DNA from: Thermochromatium tepidum ATCC 43061
GTDB taxonomy: Bacteria; Pseudomonadota; Gammaproteobacteria; Chromatiales; Chromatiaceae
Assembly: GCF_009664085.1 (NCBI RefSeq)
Contig: NZ_CP039268.1
Location: 67,001-131,000 of the forward strand
DNA length: 64,000 nucleotides
Direction: 5' to 3'
Part shown: positions 8,494 through 16,438 of the stretch, one piece after another
How the letters are laid out: every line of letters begins with the position of its first letter
Numbering within the stretch: position 1 is the stretch's first letter
Translations under genes and position numbers: made by a program
Notes under the pieces: model-generated
Databases searched by the model: none
The model's input: the letters and a program-made list of their open reading frames with translations, nothing else
Told to the model about the DNA's origin: nothing

Positions 8494-10092
8494 ATGATCC
8501 TGATGGAACGGGTCAGACCTGATCCAGGCCCTGGCGGAGGCGCGGCGAAGATGAGCCGAATCGACCTCTGGTGGCTGGTGGCGCTGGGGTTGTGGTTGCT
8601 GCCCTTCGCCGTCCTCCTGTTGTTGGGGTTCGTTTGGCTCCATCAACACAGCGCCGTGCTTTACTGGCTCGGATCCAGCCTCGCCTGCGGACTGCTCGGA
8701 TTCGGCCTTCAGGTGTGGCTCAGACGACGCGAGCGTCAGGCGCTCGTCCTGGAGCACGTGGGGCCGGACCCGGACTGGCCGCCGTCGGCCGAGGCGGCCT
8801 GGGTCTTGGTCGAGGATTGGGCCGAGTCGATCGACCCGGACAACTGGCCGCTCGACAAGGAGATGCGGGTCGGAGCACTTGCCCTGCTTACCCTAGAACG
8901 GGTCGCTCGGCACTTTCACCCCGAGGTCGAGCAGCCGCTACTCGAACTGCGAGTCCCCCATGCCTTGCTGATCATCGAGCGCGCGAGCCGCGACCTACGC
9001 CGCCGCATCACCGATCACGTCCCGCTGAGCCATCGCCTGACCGTCGGTGCCCTGGTGCGGGCCTATCGCTGGCGTGGTTTTGCCGAACGGATGTTCAATC
9101 TCTATCGCGCCGGTCGGCTGGCCCTCAATCCGGTCGGCGCACTGCTCAGCGAGGCAATGGGGCAGCTACACCAGCGTGGATTCGCGGCAGCGCGACAGGA
9201 TCTCTATCGCTGGCTGCTCCAAGAATACGTGCGTCAGGTCGGACGCCATGCCATCGAACTCTATGGTGGGCTTCTGCCACTGAACGACGCCGAGCCGGTC
9301 GAGCGGTTGACCGAGGATTCGCAGCGCGACCTGGAGCGTGCCGTCGAGGTTGAGCGTGCGCCCCGTAAGGATCTAGACCAGGAGCCCCTACGTTTTTTGG
9401 TGCTGGGACGTTCGAATAGCGGCAAATCCAGCCTCATCAACGCGCTCTTCGGCCACCCGCGCGCTGCAGTCGACATCCTGCCTGACACCACGCGGGCGCT
9501 CACACCCTACCGGCTGGAGCTCAACGGGGTCGATCAGGCGTTGATCTTGGATTCACCTGGGGCCGATCGTCTGGGCTACAAGATACTGCACGACGCGGCC
9601 AACCTGGCCGATCTCATCCTCTGGGTGAGCGCGGCGCACCGACCGGACCGTCAGTCCGAACGCCAGATCTTGCACACCCTACGCACCGCTCTGGCGGCTC
9701 GGCTCGATCGCCGCCCGCCGCCGCTCCTGGTGGTGGTCACCCATATCGATCAACTGCGTCCGCTACGCGAGTGGCACCCCCCCTATGACCTCACGGATAC
9801 CAACAACCTCAAGGCCATGAGCATTCAGGCGGCGGTCGCCGCCCTGGCGTCCGATCTCGAGGTACCAGTCGCCAATGTCATCCCGGTCTGTCTGGCCGAG
9901 GGGCGAATCTACAACGTCGAGGACACGCTCTGGACGGCACTCCTCGGGCAGCTGGACCGCGTCCAGCGCGCGCGGCTGTTGCGGTGTCAGGCGGTGCGGC
10001 GACGCGATGAGAACTGGACGCTGCTGCGTCGCCAGCTCGCCAATGCCGGGCGCTTTCTGCTGGCGTTGCCCGGACGCTCGTCGCGGCATTGA
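8494..10092 (+). CDS. Membrane-anchored Era/MMR_HSR1-type GTPase
   Basis: A 532-residue protein with two N-terminal transmembrane helices (about residues 25-50 and 55-75), a long helical middle of about 220 residues, and a GTPase domain from about 300. G1 is GRSNSGKSS, a TT pair serves as G2, G3 is DSPGAD and G4 is THID. The arrangement suggests an inner-membrane anchored GTPase with a cytosolic G domain. An ATG at 8551 preceded by GGAGG is an alternative start. It pairs with the DUF697 GTPase upstream. It resembles no well-characterised system I can name. Confidence 0.82.
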   Translation: MILMERVRPDPGPGGGAAKMSRIDLWWLVALGLWLLPFAVLLLLGFVWLHQHSAVLYWLGSSLACGLLGFGLQVWLRRRERQALVLEHVGPDPDWPPSAEAAWVLVEDWAESIDPDNWPLDKEMRVGALALLTLERVARHFHPEVEQPLLELRVPHALLIIERASRDLRRRITDHVPLSHRLTVGALVRAYRWRGFAERMFNLYRAGRLALNPVGALLSEAMGQLHQRGFAAARQDLYRWLLQEYVRQVGRHAIELYGGLLPLNDAEPVERLTEDSQRDLERAVEVERAPRKDLDQEPLRFLVLGRSNSGKSSLINALFGHPRAAVDILPDTTRALTPYRLELNGVDQALILDSPGADRLGYKILHDAANLADLILWVSAAHRPDRQSERQILHTLRTALAARLDRRPPPLLVVVTHIDQLRPLREWHPPYDLTDTNNLKAMSIQAAVAALASDLEVPVANVIPVCLAEGRIYNVEDTLWTALLGQLDRVQRARLLRCQAVRRRDENWTLLRRQLANAGRFLLALPGRSSRH

Positions 10093-10127
10093 GGAAGGGC
10101 TTAAAGATCCAGCTGAGGGTCTTGCAC

Positions 10128-10153
10128 GTGGCCAGTCATCCATGACCGGCCAC
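10128..10153. terminator. Hairpin between convergent genes
   Basis: GTGGCC plus GTCAT (10128-10139) pairs with ATGAC plus GGCCAC (10142-10153), interrupted by one A-C mismatch, with a two-base loop. It lies between the converging ends of the GTPase gene and the pentaheme cytochrome gene. No T-run follows on either strand, so termination is only inferred from position. Confidence 0.4.
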
Positions 10154-10169
10154 GCCAATTACATTCGGA

Positions 10170-11486
10170 TCACTCCGACCCGATCGATTTCTCCGACACG
10201 GCGATGAGTACGGGCGCCGTCAGCTCCGCCGGCAACTGGGTGAACTTCTCGACCAGCGACGGCCAGAGCAGGTTGTAGTACAGCTCGCCACGCACCAACG
10301 CCACCCCCTTGGCCGGGATCTCATAGTTCAGCTCGCGGGTCTCGTGCGGCTGGAGGCGTGTGTCATCCCCCGGCTTGGTGGCAGTCGGCGGCGGGGCGGG
10401 ATTGCCCTGATCATCCGCCAGACCATAGGCAAAATAGGCACGCGGATCGTCCTTGGACGGATGATCGGCCGCGTTCTGCCACAGCACCTCGCCACTCGCA
10501 TCATAGGCCGTCAGCTTCAGATAGAGGTTGCGGAAGGGCGCACCGGTCGGCATGGCGTGCGGTTGGAGGTTGCGAATCCAGACCTGGGCGGCGATCTTTT
10601 CTTTGTCCGCCTTGGTCGTCAGATCGAAGACGATCGAGCGCTTGAGCATCGCCTCGTGATGGCCACCGCCCATGCTGTGATCGGCGAATCCACCCGCGAC
10701 CGGCATGTGACAGGTCTGACAGGCAACCTGACTCCCGCCCGCGATGAACTCCTTTCCGGTCTGACACAGCGGCACCCCCTGCGGGTTGTCGCGCTGATCA
10801 TGGCAGCCCATGCAGGCATCCGAGGTCCGCAACTGACGCGGATTGGCCTCCATGGTCAGGGCTGGGATGGTCTTGCCGTCCAACTCGACCGGCTCGCCCA
10901 GATGCGGATTGGGCTTCTGATCGGGCACTGCATCGACCGCGCCGCCGAAGAGATCGTCAGAACGCGCCTTGAGCCGCTCCAGTTCGCGCGGGAAGCCGAT
11001 GGGGGCCTGTAATCTATCGCTCAGGTCATAGGCCTTGATGCCATAACGCAGCTTACCCTCTGCGTCCTGGATGCCGTTGTAGGTCTTGAGGGTATGACAG
11101 GCGACACAGTTGACACCCTCAGTATAGGCCGGATGGGCATCGAGCTTGGTGGTCTGGTCGCGCGCGGCGTTGGGCGCATGACAGTACAGACAGAGCGGAA
11201 ACTTGCCCGATTTCTTGTGCACCATGCCCTCGGCGGTCGGATCCCCAACCTCCTGCTGATAGAAGAGGCCATGGATGGGGTCGGAGAGCGCGGTACTCTT
11301 GGCGTGCATCGAACCCTTCCATTGGCGATAGATGTCCTCGTGACAGTTCGCACAGAGCTCGGATGAGACGCGGTGGATGGGTTCGGCCCCCGGCTCGGCC
11401 TGGGCAGCGGGCGCCTGGAGGATTAGCGCCAACAGCACCGGCCAGCCATTGGTCATACATGCGTATAGCGATCGCAGTCGTGTCAT
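10170..11486 (-). CDS. Periplasmic pentaheme cytochrome c (cytochrome c554-like N-terminal part)
   Basis: Secreted multiheme cytochrome of 438 residues. The ATG at 11484-11486 has GAGGAG eight bases upstream, better than the GTG at 11495. A signal peptide ends near AAQA. Five CxxCH motifs (CANCH, CLYCH, CVACH, CMGCH, CQTCH at about residues 45, 99, 127, 225, 256) bind haem. An extra Cys lies near 241. The C-terminal 170 residues lack haem sites and look like a beta-sandwich. The haem part resembles cytochrome c554-type proteins, which carry electrons to or from hydroxylamine oxidoreductase. It is divergent from an octaheme HAO-like gene, supporting a shared electron-transfer role. Confidence 0.85.
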   Translation of the reverse strand: MTRLRSLYACMTNGWPVLLALILQAPAAQAEPGAEPIHRVSSELCANCHEDIYRQWKGSMHAKSTALSDPIHGLFYQQEVGDPTAEGMVHKKSGKFPLCLYCHAPNAARDQTTKLDAHPAYTEGVNCVACHTLKTYNGIQDAEGKLRYGIKAYDLSDRLQAPIGFPRELERLKARSDDLFGGAVDAVPDQKPNPHLGEPVELDGKTIPALTMEANPRQLRTSDACMGCHDQRDNPQGVPLCQTGKEFIAGGSQVACQTCHMPVAGGFADHSMGGGHHEAMLKRSIVFDLTTKADKEKIAAQVWIRNLQPHAMPTGAPFRNLYLKLTAYDASGEVLWQNAADHPSKDDPRAYFAYGLADDQGNPAPPPTATKPGDDTRLQPHETRELNYEIPAKGVALVRGELYYNLLWPSLVEKFTQLPAELTAPVLIAVSEKSIGSE

Positions 11487-11726
11487 GGTCGTCACTCCTC
11501 GGCCTTGGGGTTTACTCGATGATGAAATCGAGCCTTGTTGTCATTGAGCATTTTTAATTGTGAGCAATTCCATGACGCCAGGTCTAGTCGGTCGATCATA
11601 AATCAAAAATTTATCATTTTTTAATAAGCAAATTATCTAACTGTTAATTTAATTGCCCGAACGCCAGAAATCACCAATAATTCAGACTGATAATTCTCAA
11701 TCAAATAACTGTTTCTGGTTATTTAT
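11487..11726. promoter_or_regulatory. AT-rich divergent promoter region of the cytochrome cluster with three inverted repeats
   Basis: These 240 bp are strikingly AT-rich for this genome. Inverted repeats are AATTG/CAATT (11556-11569, 4-nt spacer), ATAAAT/ATTTAT (11598-11614, 5-nt spacer) and AAATAAC/GTTATTT (11703-11724, 8-nt spacer). The last ends two bases before the octaheme ATG and occupies the place of its ribosome binding site, so it could act as an operator or RNA switch. None fits a consensus FNR site. Both divergent cytochrome transcripts must start here. Confidence 0.55.
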
Positions 11727-13184
11727 ATGCGCCAGGGGATCGAGATCATCTTTAGGCAATGGTGGTTGATGGGGTTATTGTTGAGTGGGCTGTTGGCCGA
11801 GCCGGGGCTTGCCGAAAAGGTCGCGCTCGACCCGAGCCAGTGGGGGGATGAGGCGGGCGAGAAATGCGTGAGCTGTCATGCCAAGGCCTCGAGCGGATTG
11901 GCTGCGCAATGGCGCGAGAGCGCCCACCACGCCGCCGGCGTCAACTGCTTGGACTGCCACAGGGCCGAGCGCTCCGACCCGGACGCCATGGTCCACGAGG
12001 GCCAGGTCATCGCCACCATCGTCTCGCCCAAGGATTGCGGGCGCTGCCACCAAAAGGAGTACGAGGAGCAGCAGGGCTCGGTCCATGCCGAGGCCTTTAC
12101 CCTGATCGAGGCACGCCTACCGGCGTTGGCCGACCATGTCGGCGGTCCGGTCATGCGTGCTGCCTCCTGCGATCAGTGCCACGGGTCAAGGGTCAGGGTG
12201 CAGGGCGATGGACGGCTCGATCCCGCCACCTGGCCGAATTCGGGCATCGGACGGATCAATCCGGATGGCTCCAAGGGCTCCTGCTCGGCCTGCCATGGCC
12301 GTCACGGCTTCTCCAAGGCCCAGGCGCGCGAACCGGACGCCTGTGTGCGCTGCCACTCGGGTCCAGACTCACCCGACAAGGAGATCTTCGAGGCCTCCAA
12401 GCATGGCATGCTCTATGTGGCGCACCGGCATCAGATGAATCTGGAGGCGCCCGAGTGGATCGCCGGACGCGACTACACGGCTGCGCCGACCTGCGTCACC
12501 TGTCACATGGGCGCCGCCGGCAAGCTGCCCTCGACCCATGACGTCGGGATGCGCAATGTCTGGAGCCTCAATAGCCCGGTCTCCAAACGACAGTTCCTGG
12601 TCGTTTTTGAGGACGGCGCCAAGCTGGAGTTGCCGGAGGATGCCGAGATCCCCAAGCGCGGCGCCGAGCTGACCCGGCTCGACGGCACGGTCGGTCGGGT
12701 CAAGACGGTGGCGCCCCCTGAGCGGCGGCGTCAGGCCATGTCGATGGTCTGTCTCGAATGTCATGCCAAGGGCTTCACCGAGGGCTTTATGAATCAGTTC
12801 GATGCGGTAGTCGAACTCTTCAACGCCAAGTTCGCCCATCCGGCGCGCACCATCATGGACCGACTCTATGCCGCCGAGCTGCTCACGCCCACGCCCTTCG
12901 ACGAGCCGATCGAGTTTACCTATTGGGAGCTGTGGCACGATGAGGGCGCGCGCGCCCGGCATGGTGCCTCGATGATGAGCCCCAATCATGCCTGGTGGGA
13001 GGGGATGTATGTGGTGGGGCGCAATTTCTATGCGCGTTTTCTACCCGAGGCGCGCGCCATTGCCGGTGAGCACGCCGCCGAATTGGTCGAGGCAGTGATC
13101 AGTAAGGTCGGGGCGCACCAATGGCTGAACGATCCTCAGCAGACGAGCGCGATCCTGGGCTTTGCGGGCGAGGGGGGCAGGTGA
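11727..13184 (+). CDS. Octaheme cytochrome c, hydroxylamine oxidoreductase (HAO/epsilon-Hao) family
   Basis: Periplasmic 485-residue protein with an N-terminal signal sequence and exactly eight CxxCH motifs at about residues 47, 74, 104, 148, 186, 206, 256 and 342. The stretch EASKHG...GRDYTAAPTCVTCHMG, the late WELWHDEGARARHGASMM motif and the haem spacing identify the HAO family. Where oxidative HAOs carry the haem P460 cross-linking Tyr in a PDY-type motif, this protein reads SPNHAWWEG, so the cross-link is probably absent, as in reductive epsilon-Hao enzymes. Residues about 290-330 between haems 7 and 8 form an extra beta-like insertion. It is coupled to a NrfH-like gene, which suggests quinol-driven reduction. 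The substrate (nitrite, hydroxylamine or other) is inferred only. Confidence 0.88.
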   Translation: MRQGIEIIFRQWWLMGLLLSGLLAEPGLAEKVALDPSQWGDEAGEKCVSCHAKASSGLAAQWRESAHHAAGVNCLDCHRAERSDPDAMVHEGQVIATIVSPKDCGRCHQKEYEEQQGSVHAEAFTLIEARLPALADHVGGPVMRAASCDQCHGSRVRVQGDGRLDPATWPNSGIGRINPDGSKGSCSACHGRHGFSKAQAREPDACVRCHSGPDSPDKEIFEASKHGMLYVAHRHQMNLEAPEWIAGRDYTAAPTCVTCHMGAAGKLPSTHDVGMRNVWSLNSPVSKRQFLVVFEDGAKLELPEDAEIPKRGAELTRLDGTVGRVKTVAPPERRRQAMSMVCLECHAKGFTEGFMNQFDAVVELFNAKFAHPARTIMDRLYAAELLTPTPFDEPIEFTYWELWHDEGARARHGASMMSPNHAWWEGMYVVGRNFYARFLPEARAIAGEHAAELVEAVISKVGAHQWLNDPQQTSAILGFAGEGGR

Positions 13185-13852
13185 TGGCCGGTTTGGGTCT
13201 GTTTCGCGCCATCACGCGCCCCGTGGTGATCGCCCTGGGGATCGGCGGCATCGGCGGCATGGTCTTCGTCGGGTTTCTGAACGAATTCCATGACTTCGCG
13301 AGCAGCAATGCCTTCTGCACCAGTTGTCATTCCATGACCTTTGCCGAGGCCGTCTACCAAGGGTCGGTGCACTACAACTCGGCCTCCGGGGTGCGCGCCT
13401 CCTGCGGCGACTGCCATGTCTCGCCCGGACTGCTGGCCTCGACCTGGGATCACGCCATGGGGGTCACGGATCTGTTCAAGCAGTTCCTGGGCGGGGTGGA
13501 TTACGACGATCCAGTCATCAATGCCCTCCATCTGCCCGACTCGGCCTTCGTCGCGCGCGAGTGGTTTCGCAAGCGCGATTCGGCGAGCTGTCGGTCCTGT
13601 CATGTCCAGGAGGCCATCCTGGGCGAGCGCACCCACACGGCCGCCATCCATCGCGAGGAGACTGAGGGCAAGACCTGTATCGATTGTCACACCAATCTCG
13701 TGCATCGCCCCGTACCGGACGAGCATACCTTCAAGCGTGATGCCTGGAACCGGATGATCGAGGCGGAATTCGGTCTGGAAGTAGGCGCGGCCGACCGGCT
13801 GCTGACCAATCCGCGCCGCGCCCCGCGTGCTGTGGCTCAACCGGGAAGCTGA
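13184..13852 (+). CDS. NapC/NrfH-family tetraheme membrane quinol dehydrogenase
   Basis: Membrane-anchored cytochrome of 222 residues with one N-terminal transmembrane helix (about 10-32) and four CxxCH sites (CTSCH, CGDCH, CRSCH, CIDCH at about 45, 74, 136, 165). The CTSCHSM and FLNEFHDFASSNAFC features are typical of the NapC/NrfH family, which oxidises menaquinol or ubiquinol and passes electrons to a periplasmic reductase. Its ATG overlaps the octaheme stop codon (TGATG), so the proteins are made together and very probably form one complex. The orientation quinol to octaheme protein points to a reductive role. Confidence 0.92.
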   Translation: MAGLGLFRAITRPVVIALGIGGIGGMVFVGFLNEFHDFASSNAFCTSCHSMTFAEAVYQGSVHYNSASGVRASCGDCHVSPGLLASTWDHAMGVTDLFKQFLGGVDYDDPVINALHLPDSAFVAREWFRKRDSASCRSCHVQEAILGERTHTAAIHREETEGKTCIDCHTNLVHRPVPDEHTFKRDAWNRMIEAEFGLEVGAADRLLTNPRRAPRAVAQPGS

Positions 13853-13877
13853 TCCAGAGAGCTTGGGACAGGCTGAT

Positions 13878-13911
13878 TACCCCCTCTCCCCCGCGTGCGG
13901 GAGAGGGGGTA
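13878..13911. terminator. Long GC-rich hairpin after the cytochrome operon
   Basis: A perfect 11-bp stem, CCCCCTCTCCC (13880-13890) with GGGAGAGGGGG (13899-13909), is extended by two A-T pairs and closed by an 8-base loop. No T-run follows. Such C/G hairpins are common dispersed intergenic elements in proteobacteria. It sits between convergent genes and may terminate or protect the transcripts. Confidence 0.5.
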
Positions 13912-13921
13912 TTCAGCGCCC

Positions 13922-14134
13922 TTAGGAGCAGGGCTTGGAATGCCCCGGAAGAAAGGCGATGAGCAGCGCCACCCCCAAGAGGACAGGTCCAGCCAGGATG
14001 AGCGGCAAGCTAAAGACCGCCATCTCCAGGAGCCAACCCGTCGTCTCGACGAACCCTAGCCACAGGGTGCCGGCCATCAGCAAGCCGGCAGACATCAAAA
14101 CGAGTGTGCGCATCGCATTGCAAGACCCTAACAT
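13922..14134 (-). CDS. Small two-helix membrane protein, unknown
   Basis: About 70 residues with two strongly hydrophobic segments separated by a short TTGW loop, ending in a polar tail with a cysteine. The ATG at 14132-14134 has AGAGG seven bases upstream, better than the GTG at 14155. It faces the cytochrome operon convergently. No family is recognised; it may be real but is short. Confidence 0.5.
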   Translation of the reverse strand: MLGSCNAMRTLVLMSAGLLMAGTLWLGFVETTGWLLEMAVFSLPLILAGPVLLGVALLIAFLPGHSKPCS

Positions 14135-14255
14135 AGTCAACCTCTGCAACTTCACTATATAACTTAATTCTAATATTTAGTGAGCCAATTGCAAGGTCGA
14201 AAAGCCCTGTATTACTCGCCGGGGTGAATTCAGCCTCAATCCACCCCGAACCCGA

Positions 14256-15119
14256 TCAGTCCTTCTTGGCGTCCTCGCCCTCGATCTTGGTGACGCGCAC
14301 CACATCCTCGTTGAGCTCCACCATGGCGTTGTTACGCATGTCGGTGAGCCGCTCGCCGAGCTTCTGGCGTTTGACGAGCGCCGTCAGCTGCGGCTTGGCC
14401 TCCTCGAAGCTGGGCGGCTCGGCCTGGCGGGTCTCCTCGAGTTTGACGATGTGCCAGCCGAACTGGGTCTGGACCGGCTCCTTGGTGTAGCTGCCCGGCT
14501 TCAGCGCGGTCACGGCTGCGGCGAAGGGAGGGACCATCTGCGCCGGGTCAAACCAGCCCAGATCGCCGCCATCTTTGGCGGTCGGCCCCTCTGAATGCTT
14601 CTTGGCCAGTTCCTCGAACTTGGCACCCTTGTCTAGCTGTTTGATCAGCTTCTTGGCCTCGTCCTCGCTTTTGAGCAGGATATGACGCGCCTTGTATTCG
14701 GTGCGGGTCGACTGTTCCTTGACGCGGTCATAGGCCTCCTTGAGCTCCTTCTCGCTCGGCTCGATCTCATTGGCCATCGCCGAGAGCGCGGCATTCGACA
14801 TGACCTTCATGCGCTCAAGTTCCAGGGCCGCGACCACATTGCGCTCGCCTTCGAGGTGGCGGCGCTCGCCTTCCTGCGAGGCGACGATCAGGTTCATGAA
14901 CTCGTCGAAGAGCTGTTGCTGCACGGCGGGGTTATTGTTGGTCGGACGTCCCTGGAGGCGCTCCATGATGAAGACACGAAACAAATCGAGCCGATAGGGT
15001 TTACCGTTGACGGTAGCGATCAGGGTCTCGGGCGAGTCGGTGTCCTTTTTGTCCTCGGCGTAGGCGGCGCCGGTGGCAAGCAGGGTGCACAAAAAAAGGG
15101 CAAGGCGTGTTTTGTTCAT
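14256..15119 (-). CDS. Periplasmic parvulin-type peptidyl-prolyl cis-trans isomerase
   Basis: Secreted PPIase of 287 residues with a signal peptide ending near AAYA. An N-terminal SurA-like helical region comes first. The parvulin (PpiC) domain spans about 145-240, with ARHILLKSEDEAKKLI, GGDLGWFDPAQMVPPF and FGWHIVKLEE typical of the fold. It likely assists folding of exported proteins in the periplasm. The C-terminal tail is charged. It could be a PrsA/PpiC-like paralogue rather than SurA, since only one parvulin domain is present. Confidence 0.9.
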   Translation of the reverse strand: MNKTRLALFLCTLLATGAAYAEDKKDTDSPETLIATVNGKPYRLDLFRVFIMERLQGRPTNNNPAVQQQLFDEFMNLIVASQEGERRHLEGERNVVAALELERMKVMSNAALSAMANEIEPSEKELKEAYDRVKEQSTRTEYKARHILLKSEDEAKKLIKQLDKGAKFEELAKKHSEGPTAKDGGDLGWFDPAQMVPPFAAAVTALKPGSYTKEPVQTQFGWHIVKLEETRQAEPPSFEEAKPQLTALVKRQKLGERLTDMRNNAMVELNEDVVRVTKIEGEDAKKD

Positions 15120-15213
15120 GAGTCAGGATTCCATGGGATGAATAGCGAGTGAGTGGCGAGAAACAACTAATCCAGCCAGATTCGGCTGGCGCGCGAACCC
15201 AGGTGCGAATACT

Positions 15214-15513
15214 TCAGGGCAAGACCTGTTTGAACGGCTTGACGCTGACCGCGCTATAGACACCGGCCTTGTGATAGGGGTCGTCCGCCGCCCAGTCCTC
15301 GGCCGCCGCCAGATCGGGGAACTCGGCGACGATCAGCGACCCAGTAAAGCCGGCCTCGCCGGGGTCTGGGCTGTCGATGGCCGGATGGGGACCGGCGAGG
15401 ATCAACCGCCCCTCGTCGCGCAGGGCCTCCAGACGCGCCAAATGCGCCGGGCGCGCCTGCTGGCGTGCCGACAGGCTGTTGGGATGATCGACAGCGATGA
15501 TGGCGTAGAGCAC
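15214..15513 (-). CDS. yciI: YciI family protein
   Basis: Small cytoplasmic protein of the YCII family with a ferredoxin-like dimeric alpha+beta fold. The conserved [26 protein letters not shown] and [16 protein letters not shown] segments closely parallel E. coli YciI. The frame is open to 15558, but homology begins at a GTG at 15513, which follows GGAGA and lies one base past the yciB stop codon. The start at 15513 gives 99 residues, the normal length. It follows yciB as in enterobacteria. Function is not well established. Confidence 0.9.
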   Translation of the reverse strand: MLYAIIAVDHPNSLSARQQARPAHLARLEALRDEGRLILAGPHPAIDSPDPGEAGFTGSLIVAEFPDLAAAEDWAADDPYHKAGVYSAVSVKPFKQVLP

Positions 15514-15514
15514 G

Positions 15515-16195
15515 TCAGTCCGTCTCCAGGGCTTGGGGTGGTCGCTCGTCTCTGACATGACGCGCGAGATAGAGCGATTGCGCGATCACGAAGGCGATCG
15601 TGAGGCCCATCATACCGAAGAGCTTGAAGTCGACCCAAGTGGACTCGCGCGCCTGGGCTTGGGTGCAGAGTCCAAGCACCGCCCCGCTGTAAAGTTCCGA
15701 GCAGGACGACAGGTCGACACCGGCCCCATTAGTCGCTGTAAGCAGTGCCTGATAGGCCTCATGAAACCCGCTGCCGACATAGACCACGAACAGATTGGCT
15801 AGGCCGAGACAAATGAAAAATCCAGCCCAGAGTGCGTTGAGACGGGTCCAGATCGGAGCGGGTAACTCGATCGCCCGAGCCATCATCCGTTCGATCAGGG
15901 TGCGCTCGCCGACCCAGTGGCTGCCGATGAAGACGGCGGCAAACAGCCAATTGACCAGGGTTGGCTTCCACATCACGAAGATCGGATCCTGAAGCGCGAT
16001 GGTCAGCCCGCCGAAGACGAGCAACACCCCGAGGGTGACCAGCGGCAGCATCTCGACCCGGTGCCGGCGCACCCAGAACCAGCCGACCTGAGCCGCCGTC
16101 GCACCGATGGCCACCGCCGTGGCCCAGTAGATACCAGCCAACTTGTAGGCGATGAAGAAGAGCAGGACTGGGAGAAAGTCGATGAGGAGTTTCAT
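15515..16195 (-). CDS. yciB: Inner membrane septation protein YciB (IspZ)
   Basis: Polytopic inner-membrane protein linked to cell-envelope integrity and septation. [18 protein letters not shown] at the N-terminus, [17 protein letters not shown] and [24 protein letters not shown] at the C-terminus are family signatures. It has 226 residues against about 180 in E. coli; the excess is an insert around residues 150-185 containing two cysteines ([14 protein letters not shown]). The insert lies in a loop and is unusual. It is translated just ahead of yciI, with stop and next start nearly touching. Confidence 0.93.
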   Translation of the reverse strand: MKLLIDFLPVLLFFIAYKLAGIYWATAVAIGATAAQVGWFWVRRHRVEMLPLVTLGVLLVFGGLTIALQDPIFVMWKPTLVNWLFAAVFIGSHWVGERTLIERMMARAIELPAPIWTRLNALWAGFFICLGLANLFVVYVGSGFHEAYQALLTATNGAGVDLSSCSELYSGAVLGLCTQAQARESTWVDFKLFGMMGLTIAFVIAQSLYLARHVRDERPPQALETD

Positions 16196-16212
16196 GAAGG
16201 TTTGGAGCCTCT

Positions 16213-16237
16213 AAATCGCGGCTGAAGCCGCCCCTAC
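16213..16237. repeat. REP-like palindromic element
   Basis: GCGGCT (16218-16223) pairs with AGCCGC (16226-16231) around a two-base loop, flanked by AAATC on the left and CCCTAC on the right. The reverse complement reads GTAGGGGCGGCTTCAGCCGCG, a classic REP form. A second copy of the same design occurs near 63416-63436, and a RAYT transposase is present in the window. Confidence 0.6.
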
Positions 16238-16438
16238 AAAATCAATGGGTTACGTGAGAAGGTTTTGCCACGATTGGAATAAATCAGCGCTCCCTTAAAG
16301 CCGAACACACCGAGATCCCTTGTCGCCCGGCCGGGCCTGCTATAGTGTCGCGCGCATCGCGTTCGGCGTGGCCGGGACACAAACGATCCGGCCTTCAACA
16401 AGCTTCGACTCAACGCATTTTACGGGGGAACGAAGGGA

